Positions 1 to 6,473 of a stretch of 9,892 bases of DNA are shown here, piece by piece (position 1 is the stretch's first letter; each line of letters starts with the position of its first letter). Position numbers and translations under genes: made by a program. The notes beneath the pieces were generated by a model, which saw only the letters and a program-made list of their open reading frames with translations, ran no database searches and was not told the origin of the DNA. The DNA lies in assembly GCA_003449195.1 (NCBI GenBank), contig DMID01000170.1, positions 1 through 9,892 on the forward strand. The letters are read 5' to 3'. Source of the DNA: Lysobacteraceae bacterium (GTDB taxonomy: Bacteria > Pseudomonadota > Gammaproteobacteria > Xanthomonadales > Xanthomonadaceae).

Positions 1-234
1 GCGGGTTTCAATCCACGCGCCCGCGTAGGGCGCGACCGCGCGATCAATCCAACAAACTGACCGCGCAAATGTTTCAATCCACGCGCCCGCGTAGGGCGCG
101 ACCAGCTACTACCGATTCAGCTCGGAAATGGGCGATCGTTTCAATCCACGCGCCCGCGTAGGGCGCGACCTACGCTCCGTGCGTACACCTAGCCCCACAA
201 GGGTTTCAATCCACGCGCCCGCGTAGGGCGCGAC
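1..234 (-). CRISPR. Type I-C CRISPR array, leader-proximal end, continues past left edge
   Basis: Four identical 32-bp repeats lie at 5-36, 71-102, 138-169 and 203-234, separated by spacers of 34 bp (37-70), 35 bp (103-137) and 33 bp (170-202). Bases 1-4 are the end of a further spacer, so the array continues off the left edge. Read on the minus strand, each repeat starts with GT, then a 7-bp stem (CGCGCCC paired with GGGCGCG) around a TACGC loop, then the tail TGGATTGAAAC. The hairpin and an 11-nt 3' tail ending in ATTGAAAC are typical of I-C repeats, where Cas5c cuts at the stem base to leave an 11-nt 5' handle. This fixes transcription on the minus strand, away from cas2. The newest spacer should therefore be 170-202. 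There is no repeat degeneration, as expected at the leader end. Confidence 0.98.
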
Positions 235-240
235 TGCATC

Positions 241-269
241 AGCATAACTGCATGACAAGCTTCAAGAAA
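241..269 (-). promoter_or_regulatory. Possible leader promoter for the array
   Basis: On the minus strand a TATGCT (241-246, 4 of 6 matches to the -10 consensus) follows a weak -35-like TTTCTT (264-269) with 17 bp between them. Transcription would begin about at the start of the first repeat. The -35 match is poor, so this is a candidate only; read-through from cas2 or a promoter further up the leader is equally possible. Confidence 0.25.
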
Positions 270-277
270 TCTGCGGA

Positions 278-299
278 AGTCCGCGAACCATGGCGGACT
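278..299 (-). repeat. Perfect 7-bp inverted repeat in the leader
   Basis: AGTCCGC (278-284) and GCGGACT (293-299) pair perfectly around an 8-nt loop. A second short palindrome, GCGGA-AG-TCCGC (273-284), shares its left arm, so alternative pairings are possible. There is no T-run after it on the minus strand, which argues against a simple intrinsic terminator. A binding site for an adaptation factor or a leader RNA fold is possible. The inverted repeat is certain; its function is unknown. Confidence 0.5.
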
Positions 300-411
300 G
301 GCAAGATTTGAAAGCACATGAGAGCCCGTTGGTGCGGGAGTTTTCTTTCGAAACAGCAAGTTGGCCCGCGCGCGAATCCCTGTGCAGATTGCGGGCCGCT
401 TGGGGTTCGCG

Positions 412-702
412 TCAGAACACCAATGGGCCTTTCATGTCCAAGGCCGGTTTGGCGCCGACATGTTCCACACGGCCTTCCCAGCGGGCGCCGAGGTGGTAGA
501 AGCGCAGGCTGTCGACTGCCGGGTCGATCAAGTCGCACAGGCGCTGGCGCAATTGCACCCACTGTGCGGGTTCGACCTCGATTTCGAACACCGAATACTG
601 CACGCGCTGACCAAGATCGCGGCAGGCTTTGGCGACCCGGCGCAGACGCTTGTCGCCACCGGGCGACACGGTGCTGACATCGTAGCTGACCAGAACCATC
701 AT
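412..702 (-). CDS. cas2: CRISPR-associated endoribonuclease-fold protein Cas2
   Basis: This 96-residue protein has the usual Cas2 length. It opens with the beta strand VLVSYDV, whose Asp8 is the conserved acidic residue of the family, and the sequence QYSVFEIEV around residues 35-43 is the typical second ferredoxin-fold strand. Cas2 dimers form the central scaffold of the Cas1-Cas2 integrase that inserts new spacers at the leader-repeat junction. It is the last cas gene, 15 bp after cas1 and directly before the leader. Two ATG codons are adjacent (702 and 699); the first is chosen because GAGGAG (714-719) lies 11 bp upstream, and the second would be 14 bp away. The end uses TGA. Nothing is missing from the protein. 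Confidence 0.97.
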   Translation of the reverse strand: MMVLVSYDVSTVSPGGDKRLRRVAKACRDLGQRVQYSVFEIEVEPAQWVQLRQRLCDLIDPAVDSLRFYHLGARWEGRVEHVGAKPALDMKGPLVF

Positions 703-717
703 GTATGCCGGCTCTCC

Positions 718-1752
718 TCACTTCCACAGGAACGGTGGATAGCCATCCAGATCGCCGCGCAGATGGCGCGCCAGCAGTTGTGCCTGGATGAAGGGCAGCA
801 GGCCGATGTCGGCCTTCTCGCCGAGGTAGGCGTGCTGCAATTGCTCGCGCTTGCGCTCCTGATAGGCCACCAGCACGGTCTTGCGTGCATCGTCCTTCAA
901 CTGCACGGCGCCGTTGTCGAAGACGACGAAATCGCGTTCGTTCAATTGCCGGCGGTTGATCAGCGAAAGTGCAAGGCGCTCGCCCAGCAACGGGCGGAAT
1001 TCCTCGGCCATGTCCAGTGCCAGACTGGGCCGGCCGGGGCGATCGCGATGAAGAAAGCCGACTGCCGGATCGAGTCCGACGGTTTCCAGTGCGGAGCGGC
1101 AATCGTGTGTCAGCAGGGTGTAGAGGAAGGACAGCAGTGCGTTGAAAGCATCGCGAGGCGGCCTGCGGTTGCGGCCCCCGAAGCGCAGCAACGGCGATTC
1201 GACGCGGATCAACTGGTCGAACACGCCGAAGTAGGCTTGTGCGGCTTCGCCTTCCAGACCGCGCAGCAGATCGACATCGCTTTCCAGCAGGATGCGCTGG
1301 GGAATGCGTTTGAGGCGTTTCAGGGCATGCTGGAATGCGGCGACGTCGGTGAGCTTCTCGCCATGATCGCGCCAGCCGCGGGCGAGCACCGCGCGCTGGT
1401 TGTGGATCTTGCCGGCCAACAGGTTGCGGACAATGGCGGCGCAGCGGGTTGGGTCATCGCTGGCACGATACTGTGCACGCCGCAGCAGCACATTGCCGGA
1501 TACCGGCCCTTCCACGCGGGCCAGAAACCTGCCGTGGGGCGTGAGATAGCAGATGCTGATGCCTTGCTCGGCGCAGAAACCCAGCAACGGCGGCGAAACG
1601 GCGACGCGGCCGATGCAGACCAGGCTTTCGAGCATGTGCACGGGAAGCCGCGCGCGTTCTTCGCGCTCCACTTCCAGCACGATGTTGGCGCCGTCCTTGC
1701 GCAGCCAGGCACCATCGGTGGTGACGTAGAGAGTATTCAGTTGCCGGCGCAT
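718..1752 (-). CDS. cas1: CRISPR integrase Cas1, type I-C
   Basis: The protein is 344 residues, normal for I-C Cas1. The N-terminal beta-rich domain covers roughly residues 1-95 and the helical catalytic domain the rest. The metal-binding set is visible: Glu167 in GLEGEAAQAYFGVF, His235 in GFLHRDRPGR, and Asp247 with Glu250 in SLALDMAEEFRP. Cas1 catalyses transesterification of prespacers into the first repeat, working with Cas2 and, in I-C, with Cas4. The start at 1752 is preceded by AGGAAG (1762-1767) at 9 bp and begins one base after the cas4 stop. The reading frame is open for 48 more codons upstream, but those overlap cas4 and have no Cas1-like sequence, so the longer form is rejected. 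Confidence 0.98.
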   Translation of the reverse strand: MRRQLNTLYVTTDGAWLRKDGANIVLEVEREERARLPVHMLESLVCIGRVAVSPPLLGFCAEQGISICYLTPHGRFLARVEGPVSGNVLLRRAQYRASDDPTRCAAIVRNLLAGKIHNQRAVLARGWRDHGEKLTDVAAFQHALKRLKRIPQRILLESDVDLLRGLEGEAAQAYFGVFDQLIRVESPLLRFGGRNRRPPRDAFNALLSFLYTLLTHDCRSALETVGLDPAVGFLHRDRPGRPSLALDMAEEFRPLLGERLALSLINRRQLNERDFVVFDNGAVQLKDDARKTVLVAYQERKREQLQHAYLGEKADIGLLPFIQAQLLARHLRGDLDGYPPFLWK

Positions 1753-1753
1753 T

Positions 1754-2389
1754 TCAGGTGTCTTCCTGCAATTGACGCAGCAGCCAGTCGCCGACGCTGC
1801 GCCGCCCGAGCAGCTGCGGCTGGCACAGATCGAGCAGCGAGCAGGCATCGCAGCGGTGCGCTTCGTGGCGGGCCGTGGGTGTCTGGCGCGAAGCAAACAT
1901 GGCGCGGGTCGCGTCGATCGTCTCGCAGGTGAGGCGGCGCAACGCCGGGTCGAAGGTCACGTCCTTGCGGCGGCGGGTTTGTCCGTAGAACAACGCACCA
2001 GCAGGCACCGGACGACCCAACATCGCTTCCAGGCACAAGGCCTGGGCGCACAGCTGCACTTCGTCGGCCTGATGGGCCTTGGGCCGTCCGCGTTTGTACT
2101 CGACCGGGAAGGCGCGTTCCTCGCCGCTTGCCGCATCGCGATGGAACTCGACCACGTCGGCCTTGCCGGTGATGCCCAGTTCCAGCGACAGCAACGGCAT
2201 GGCGGTGACCGTGCGCACACCATGCCGCTGCTGCGTCTTCGGCATGTCGGCGCGCTGATGCAGCAGACGGCCTTCCGCCGTCTGCCGGTTTTCCGCCCAT
2301 TGCTGCTCCAGATGGATCAGCGCGCACTGGCGCGGGCAATAGAGATAGTGCTGGAGGGCGGAGAGCGGAATCAGGTCGTCGTCGTCCAT
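1754..2389 (-). CDS. cas4: CRISPR adaptation nuclease Cas4, type I-C
   Basis: The protein is 211 residues and has the RecB-like nuclease plan of Cas4. Cys18 (in YCPRQC, with Cys22 nearby) and the C-terminal cluster Cys180, Cys183 and Cys189 (CDACSLLDLC) would hold the iron-sulphur cluster. His44, Asp78 (GKADVVEF), Glu97 and Lys99 (VEYKRG) form the nuclease site, and QLCAQALCLE near 112-121 is the QxxxY-like helix. In I-C systems Cas4 joins Cas1-Cas2, trims prespacers and selects those with the right PAM. ATG at 2389 has GGAG (2399-2402) 9 bp upstream and lies 21 bp after the cas7 stop. It ends in TGA one base before cas1, so the two are probably translated together. Confidence 0.97.
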   Translation of the reverse strand: MDDDDLIPLSALQHYLYCPRQCALIHLEQQWAENRQTAEGRLLHQRADMPKTQQRHGVRTVTAMPLLSLELGITGKADVVEFHRDAASGEERAFPVEYKRGRPKAHQADEVQLCAQALCLEAMLGRPVPAGALFYGQTRRRKDVTFDPALRRLTCETIDATRAMFASRQTPTARHEAHRCDACSLLDLCQPQLLGRRSVGDWLLRQLQEDT

Positions 2390-2410
2390 CGTTCCGCTCT
2401 CCGAGTCCTG

Positions 2411-3286
2411 TCACACCAACTTGCTGAGGGTGACGCCGGCGGGTAAATCGGTCTCGTCCACGGTGATGCTGTAGTCCGAGAAGCTGCGCGGAATCTCGGT
2501 GTTCCGGCTGATCTTGATGCGCTCGAACAGCGCATGCGCGGGCGCATTGCCAAGCTCGGACTCGTGCTTGAATACGTACAGGCCGCGTGTTGCCATTTCG
2601 CCACGGGCAGCGGAGCGGTCGTGCTCGAACATCTGGCCGAGGGCAGCCCAAAGCAGATCAAGATCGTCCTCCGAGAAGCCTGTCTGCTTGGCAAGGAAAC
2701 TGGAAACGAAACCGTGGGCCACATAGAGCCCGTAGGGCACGGTGTGCTTGCGACCCATGGTGCGGTTATCGCCGGCCTGCTTTTCTGCCTCTGCTTCGGT
2801 TGCAACGGCCATGCGCGTGATGGAGTGCTCCTGAGAAATGATCGGATCGACCGAGCGCGCAAAGGTGAGCTGCACGGGGCCGCGTACCTGCCCGCAGTTG
2901 ACGCCCGTTGACATCACCGCTCCGAACGTCCGCACGTCGAAGAAGTTTTTGCACATCCAGTCGCGCGCTTCGGTTACGGCATCACCGCCTTTGCGCTTCT
3001 TGTCGTCGCCCTTCAGCAGGTCAGACTTCCCGATGCCTTCGTAGGCGCGTTCATGAGTTCTGTTCAGAACGGCCTTTTCCTTGACATAGATTTCATGGGG
3101 TGGCGCATCACCTTTGACCAGCCCCACAAAGTTGCGCACCTTGCGTTTGAGCGAGACATCGGTCACCAAGCCGTGACCGGTTTCGGCATCCAGCCTCGGC
3201 AAGTTGCCTGCGTCGGGATCGCCATTTGGGTTGCCGTCTTTCACATCGAAGATCAGGACGAAGTCGTAGCGGTTGGCAAGGCTCAT
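2411..3286 (-). CDS. cas7c: Cascade backbone protein Cas7 (Csd2), type I-C
   Basis: The protein is 291 residues, normal for Csd2/Cas7c. The N-terminal sequence FVLIFDVKDGNPNGDPDAG (residues 9-27), followed by NLPRLDAETGHGLVTDVSLK, is the family signature. Later blocks include WMCKNFFDVRTFGAVMS (about 110-126), GPVQLTFARSVDPI and TMGRKHTVPYGLY. Several copies of Cas7 polymerise along the crRNA to form the backbone of the surveillance complex. A strong AGGAGG (3294-3299) lies 7 bp before the ATG, and the start overlaps the cas8c stop as ATGA, so it is coupled yet can initiate strongly itself. This fits the higher number of copies of Cas7 needed per complex. Confidence 0.98.
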   Translation of the reverse strand: MSLANRYDFVLIFDVKDGNPNGDPDAGNLPRLDAETGHGLVTDVSLKRKVRNFVGLVKGDAPPHEIYVKEKAVLNRTHERAYEGIGKSDLLKGDDKKRKGGDAVTEARDWMCKNFFDVRTFGAVMSTGVNCGQVRGPVQLTFARSVDPIISQEHSITRMAVATEAEAEKQAGDNRTMGRKHTVPYGLYVAHGFVSSFLAKQTGFSEDDLDLLWAALGQMFEHDRSAARGEMATRGLYVFKHESELGNAPAHALFERIKISRNTEIPRSFSDYSITVDETDLPAGVTLSKLV

Positions 3287-3654
3287 GGGGTTTCCTCCTG
3301 ATTCTTCGAGTCGGATTTGGTGAAGAAGGCTTGACGTTGGTGGTAGTAGCCGAGGGCGAAACGGCCTTGATCCGGCAGCGAAAGGAGTCTGGGGAAGTCG
3401 GGCACTTCGCCCAGGATTTCGCCAATCAGCTTTTCCATCTGGGTTGCGCGCCCAGGGTTGAGTTTCCCCAAGTGATGGTTCTTCAGCCGCAACAAGGTTG
3501 TGAAGACGGAAACTGGCGCACTGGATGCGGCGCCGTAGTACCGGTCTCGGATGGTGGCATTGAGGCCCGGGCTGGCCTCTTCCTGGATTTTCTCCAGGGT
3601 TGCAAACAGCCGCCCGAGCCGATAGGCCGGATGGGTATTGGTTGGATCGAGCAT
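3283..3654 (-). CDS. cas11c: Probable internally initiated small subunit Cas11c
   Basis: Known biology: type I-C loci produce Cas11c from an internal translation start near the 3' end of cas8c, and the I-C complex needs it. Seen here: Met458 of Cas8c (ATG at 3652-3654) is preceded by AGGAG (3664-3668) at 9 bp, a strong ribosome binding site in the middle of a coding region. Initiation there gives a 123-residue protein starting MLDPTNTHPAYRLGRLF, close to the roughly 120 residues reported for Cas11c. It is predicted to be mostly helical. Several copies would sit along the belly of the complex and hold the displaced DNA strand. It shares its frame and stop with cas8c, so ordinary gene callers miss it. 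Confirmation needs protein-level evidence of the shorter product. Confidence 0.8.
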   Translation of the reverse strand: MLDPTNTHPAYRLGRLFATLEKIQEEASPGLNATIRDRYYGAASSAPVSVFTTLLRLKNHHLGKLNPGRATQMEKLIGEILGEVPDFPRLLSLPDQGRFALGYYHQRQAFFTKSDSKNQEETP

Positions 3655-5025
3655 GGGCAGGAACTCCTGTTCGACGGTGTTGCGTGAGCGGATGAGTCGA
3701 TTGAGTACGGCCTTGATGGCGGCAGCGCGCGCACGTGTCGGCTTTTGCTCGGCGCGACAGCGGATCACGGCAAGATTCAGCAACTGCACGGGATACGGCA
3801 GGCCCTCGATAACGGCGCGCATGACTTCGCCGCCAAGATTGGGTGGAATGTTGTCGGCCTTGTTGAGCAGGGCCACGCCTGTCAACAGGCGGAACAGCGA
3901 CAGATAGCGCGGCTCGTAGTCGGCATGCACGATCTCGAGATCGACGAAATGCTGCTTGATGCGCTTCCCGAGGTCGAGCGCGTTGGCGGTTTCCCAGAAA
4001 CGGATGCTGATGCGCGCGGCATTGGGTGCAAGGCCGAGGACATGGAAGCGTGTGTCCGGCCCGCCTTCGGAGAATTTGCCCGAATCGACGGCGGAATACA
4101 GCGCTTCCACGGCGCGGACGTTCTTGTCGGGGTCGTCCTTGGGCGGATCGCCGAACAGGTCGGGCATGGCAGTTTCCAGGTCGTGGGGTTCCTCTGCCCA
4201 GAACACGGTGGAGGCATCGCCGACCTGGATGCGCTGACTGGACGACAGCAGGTGATTCAGTGCCGTGGTATAGGCAAAGGACGACTGCACGCTGACGGGG
4301 GCGTTCTCACCATTACGCTCCCGCTTGCCATACGACTCGAACGCGCGCGCATTGAACGACACGATGTTGCAGCCCGCAGGCTGACCGCCCCAAACGCCCT
4401 TGATGACGGACTCGTTGGGCGCCAGCGGCACGTCGCGTTTCCCGGTGACGAGGCAATTTCCGCGCAGTGTGCTGTCGGACTGGGCGGCAAGAAGTCTGGT
4501 TTCGTAATGTTCTCTTACGGCAGGGCGCATGTGCACGCTTTCGATGTCGCCCGAAAGCTGGAAGATCAGCACCGGATCTCTCTTGTCGAAATCGTCCTTT
4601 ACCCGGAATCGTTCGATCAAGGCCGTCACTGCGTCCGAGTTCTCCTGCAAGTTTCGGCAGAAGCGGGTGACGGCGGCGACACCCGCATCGTTCACGCTGC
4701 CGAACCAGTCATCCAGCGTGTCGATGAAGCTGGCAAGCTTGATCGCCCCCTTGTTTCCGGTGCCGAACACGAAGCTGGCGTTGTCCCAGAGCAAGTTGGC
4801 GTCCTTGCCGCTGTTGGTGTGCTTCATGGCCTGTTTGCCAATGGCTGTGACCAGGCGTTCTGCGGGGATGGTTTTCCCCTTCTTGATTTCGCCGATGGCT
4901 TCGAGGTTGATGCATGCGCCTTCGGCATCGAGTACGACCACGTAATCCACGCCGCGACGCACCCATCCGGGCCGAGGCAGGGATTCGGAGCGTTCATAGT
5001 AGCGATTGAGCGCCTGCAGAATCAT
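3283..5025 (-). CDS. cas8c: Cascade large subunit Cas8c (Csd1), type I-C
   Basis: The protein is 580 residues and typical of Csd1/Cas8c. It begins MILQALNRYYERSE, the usual family start, and has TNSGKDANLLWDNASFVFG (about residues 70-88), CLVTGKRDVPLAPNES (about 191-206), and SFNARAFESYGK (about 223-234) with a following AYTTALNHLL block. Cas8c recognises the PAM on target DNA and helps recruit Cas3. The C-terminal 123 residues correspond to the small-subunit region (see the separate entry). ATG at 5025 has GAGGAGG (5033-5039) about 7 bp upstream and overlaps the cas5 stop as ATGA. The frame stays open for 76 more codons upstream inside cas5, but that extension is not Cas8-like and is rejected. 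Confidence 0.98.
   Translation of the reverse strand: MILQALNRYYERSESLPRPGWVRRGVDYVVVLDAEGACINLEAIGEIKKGKTIPAERLVTAIGKQAMKHTNSGKDANLLWDNASFVFGTGNKGAIKLASFIDTLDDWFGSVNDAGVAAVTRFCRNLQENSDAVTALIERFRVKDDFDKRDPVLIFQLSGDIESVHMRPAVREHYETRLLAAQSDSTLRGNCLVTGKRDVPLAPNESVIKGVWGGQPAGCNIVSFNARAFESYGKRERNGENAPVSVQSSFAYTTALNHLLSSSQRIQVGDASTVFWAEEPHDLETAMPDLFGDPPKDDPDKNVRAVEALYSAVDSGKFSEGGPDTRFHVLGLAPNAARISIRFWETANALDLGKRIKQHFVDLEIVHADYEPRYLSLFRLLTGVALLNKADNIPPNLGGEVMRAVIEGLPYPVQLLNLAVIRCRAEQKPTRARAAAIKAVLNRLIRSRNTVEQEFLPMLDPTNTHPAYRLGRLFATLEKIQEEASPGLNATIRDRYYGAASSAPVSVFTTLLRLKNHHLGKLNPGRATQMEKLIGEILGEVPDFPRLLSLPDQGRFALGYYHQRQAFFTKSDSKNQEETP
3664..3668 (-). promoter_or_regulatory. Internal Shine-Dalgarno for Cas11c
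   Basis: AGGAG inside the cas8c codons for Gln453-Glu454 lies 9 bp before the in-frame ATG of Met458. Its strength and spacing match the sites used by other genes of this operon. It is the main sequence evidence that the small subunit is translated separately here. Confidence 0.75.
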
Positions 5026-5690
5026 CCCCGCACCTCCTCGCTGTCCCACGCGGGAATGCTCACGACGCCCTTGTCGAGTTGGGCGCGGAAGAAGCGCGGG
5101 GCGGGATCGGCGGGATTGGAGAAATCCAGATCGTGCAACATGAAGCCGAGGTCGCGTGTGTCGTCGATGGGCGGCGGCTCCGAACCGGGATCGTCCACCA
5201 GACGGAAGGCAGCGGCGAACTCGCGACAGCCAAGATAAGGCTGGTTGACACACTGCCCCTTGCGGGCGCGACGCTCGAACATCTGGAGATACTTCCCGGC
5301 ATTCGCGCCGGGATCGCGGTCGCGGATGAACTCCAGTTCCGCATGCACGCGATAGGCAACGTCGCGGAGGAACAGACCGGCGCGCTGCTGGCGGTCATCC
5401 TCGATGTAGAGGCCGAGATCGCCCTTGCCCGCACGCATGGCCGTTTCCACGTTGCGGGTGGAGATGATGCTTGCGACCTCATTCCGGCGCAGATTGATCC
5501 AGCGGATGGGGTTGAGTACTTCGATCCTGCGCACATGCCAGCGAATTGCCGGCTTCCACAGGATGGCCTCGAAGCAGGCGCGCGCGGCGGAGGGCGTGAT
5601 CACGTCATAGCTCACACGCTCTACCTTGAGCTCGGGCCGAGTGAAGCAGGCATAGCTGCCGGACAATTCCAGGCAGTGGGTGTTCGACAT
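5022..5690 (-). CDS. cas5c: Cas5c (Cas5d), crRNA-processing Cascade subunit
   Basis: The protein is 222 residues, normal for the catalytic Cas5 of type I-C. The signature is ACFTRPELKVERVSYDVITP (residues 14-33), then SAARACFEAILWKPAIRW and LNPIRWINLRRNEV (about 59-72). In I-C, Cas5 replaces Cas6: it cuts each repeat at the stem base and stays bound to the 5' handle at the foot of the complex. The sequence has Leu44 in EAILWKP where related proteins often have an aromatic residue (EAIYWKP, recalled), and His116 is a candidate active-site residue. The start at 5690 has GGAGG (5695-5699) only 4 bp upstream, slightly tight. The toxin gene upstream ends 13 bp away, and the cas8c start overlaps the stop as ATGA. 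Confidence 0.97.
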   Translation of the reverse strand: MSNTHCLELSGSYACFTRPELKVERVSYDVITPSAARACFEAILWKPAIRWHVRRIEVLNPIRWINLRRNEVASIISTRNVETAMRAGKGDLGLYIEDDRQQRAGLFLRDVAYRVHAELEFIRDRDPGANAGKYLQMFERRARKGQCVNQPYLGCREFAAAFRLVDDPGSEPPPIDDTRDLGFMLHDLDFSNPADPAPRFFRAQLDKGVVSIPAWDSEEVRG

Positions 5691-5703
5691 GCATCCTCCG
5701 TAG

Positions 5704-6135
5704 TCAGGCGGCCAGCACGTTCACGTGGCCGGCGTTTCCGTAATCGAGAATCTTCTGGTCTCGCGTGACGAGGACATAGCCGTTGACACGCGCAGTCGCC
5801 ACCAGCAGGCGATCGGCGGGATCGGCATGAAAATCGCCGGGAAGCTCGTTGCTCTCGACTGCGATGGCAGGGTCCTCCAGTGAAACCAAGCGCATCGCAG
5901 GATGCGCGAGCGAGCGTTCGATCCATGCCTGCGTCGGCATTGCCAGATTCAAGCGGCCTTTTGCCGAGAGCATCGCCACTTCCCATGCGGAAATGAATGA
6001 GACGAGGAGAGGCCTTGAACGGTCACCGGTGTTCAGGCGTTGCTGCATGGCAGGCGTGAATGCGCCCGGCGTACCGAGCGACAGCCAAATCCACACATGC
6101 GTATCCAGCAGCAATGGCTTGTCCGGCGCACTCAT
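5704..6135 (-). CDS. vapC: PIN-domain ribonuclease toxin, VapC family
   Basis: The protein is 143 residues and a PIN domain throughout. The acidic residues that bind magnesium are all in place: Asp11 (LLLDTHVWIWL), Glu52 (SAWEVAML), Asp105 and Asp108 (ADPADRLLVATA), and Asp126 (LVTRDQKIL). The WEVAML and DPADRLLVATAR blocks are typical of VapC toxins, which cleave specific tRNA or rRNA sites when freed from their antitoxin. The start overlaps the antitoxin stop as ATGA, the usual toxin-antitoxin arrangement. It is placed unusually, between cas3 and cas5, with only 13 bp before cas5 and in the same direction. No catalytic residue is missing, so it is probably active. The target RNA cannot be told from sequence. 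Confidence 0.93.
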   Translation of the reverse strand: MSAPDKPLLLDTHVWIWLSLGTPGAFTPAMQQRLNTGDRSRPLLVSFISAWEVAMLSAKGRLNLAMPTQAWIERSLAHPAMRLVSLEDPAIAVESNELPGDFHADPADRLLVATARVNGYVLVTRDQKILDYGNAGHVNVLAA

Positions 6136-6413
6136 GACGCATCACCTGCTGATATGGCAAGCGTGTACAGATCGTCCTCGTCGCCCTCCTCGGCAGACCA
6201 GGATTCGGAAGGCAAGTCGATGATGTTTCCGACGATTTCCCCAGTGCCTTTCATGTAACCGAACATGTCGGGCAGAGGTGCCTCCGGTTCGATGGGCACG
6301 ACCCTCGCCACCGGCTTGCCACGCTTGGTGATAACCAGCGGTTGGTGGCTGGCAGCAACTTCGTCGATGAGCTTCAGGCACTTGGCCTTGAATTCGGCAG
6401 CGTTGACGTTCAT
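6132..6413 (-). CDS. Phd/YefM-family antitoxin partner of VapC
   Basis: The protein is 93 residues. Its first 42 or so residues, MNVNAAEFKAKCLKLIDEV followed by LVITKRGKPVARVVPIE, are the DNA-binding N-terminal domain of the Phd/YefM family rather than the AbrB-like fold of classical VapB. The rest is acidic (EEGDEDDLY near 75-83), as expected of the flexible tail that blocks a PIN toxin. Such antitoxins bind their own promoter and repress it more strongly with the toxin. ATG at 6413 has GGAG (6419-6422) 5 bp upstream. The frame is open far upstream into cas3, but that part is out of frame with cas3 and meaningless, so this short start is chosen. A symmetric operator lies just upstream. Confidence 0.92.
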   Translation of the reverse strand: MNVNAAEFKAKCLKLIDEVAASHQPLVITKRGKPVARVVPIEPEAPLPDMFGYMKGTGEIVGNIIDLPSESWSAEEGDEDDLYTLAISAGDAS

Positions 6414-6424
6414 GGAGTCTCCAG

Positions 6425-6445
6425 ATGACCAGTTTATGTGGTCAT
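6425..6445 (-). promoter_or_regulatory. Perfect inverted repeat, likely antitoxin operator
   Basis: ATGACCA (6425-6431) and TGGTCAT (6439-6445) form a perfect 7-bp inverted repeat around a 7-bp AT-rich centre, 11 bp upstream of the antitoxin start. Phd/YefM antitoxins bind palindromes in this position. Because it covers the expected transcription start of the candidate promoter listed next, binding would block initiation. The symmetry is directly visible; the role is inferred. Confidence 0.7.
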
Positions 6446-6473
6446 GTATGAGCGCATCTTGCTCTGAGTGCAA
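6445..6473 (-). promoter_or_regulatory. Candidate promoter for the toxin-antitoxin and downstream cas genes
   Basis: On the minus strand TTGCAC (6468-6473) and CATACA (6445-6450) are 17 bp apart in the 94-bp gap (6414-6507) after cas3. The -10 match is weak (3 of 6). The gap is the longest non-coding interval within the cas operon and is AT-richer than the genes around it. If real, it would start the antitoxin mRNA and could continue into cas5, cas8c, cas7, cas4, cas1 and cas2. Confidence 0.35.

Larger units (their letters stand above)
235..411 (-). promoter_or_regulatory. CRISPR leader between cas2 and the first repeat
   Basis: This 177-bp non-coding stretch lies between the cas2 stop (412-414) and the leader-proximal repeat (234), where an I-C leader is expected. 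It has no convincing ORF. It is AT-richer near 241-270 and 340-362. It contains several perfect inverted repeats: an 8-bp pair CGCGAACC (282-289) and GGTTCGCG (404-411) that spans most of the leader and abuts the cas2 stop, a 7-bp hairpin at 278-299, and GGCCCGC (363-369) with GCGGGCC (391-397). Leaders drive pre-crRNA transcription and mark the integration end for Cas1-Cas2. Which of these repeats matters is not known from sequence alone. Confidence 0.85.

Noticed and set aside
363..397. Intrinsic terminator after cas2
   Set aside because: The 7-bp stem GGCCCGC/GCGGGCC has a 21-nt loop and no T-run on the minus strand, so it is a poor terminator.
1753..1896. Longer N-terminus for Cas1
   Set aside because: The 48 extra codons overlap cas4 and are not Cas1-like, while the ATG at 1752 has AGGAAG at 9 bp.
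361..1932. A 523-codon open frame on the plus strand
   Set aside because: It lies opposite cas2, cas1 and part of cas4, which are unmistakable. Its protein is low-complexity, Ala/Gln-rich and unlike any family. High GC produces such mirror frames.
3745..5238. A 497-codon open frame on the plus strand
   Set aside because: It is the mirror of cas8c and shows no recognisable domain or supported start.
5026..5253. Longer N-terminus for Cas8c
   Set aside because: The extension overlaps cas5, is Arg-rich and unlike Csd1. The family's usual start MILQAL is at 5025 with a strong ribosome binding site.
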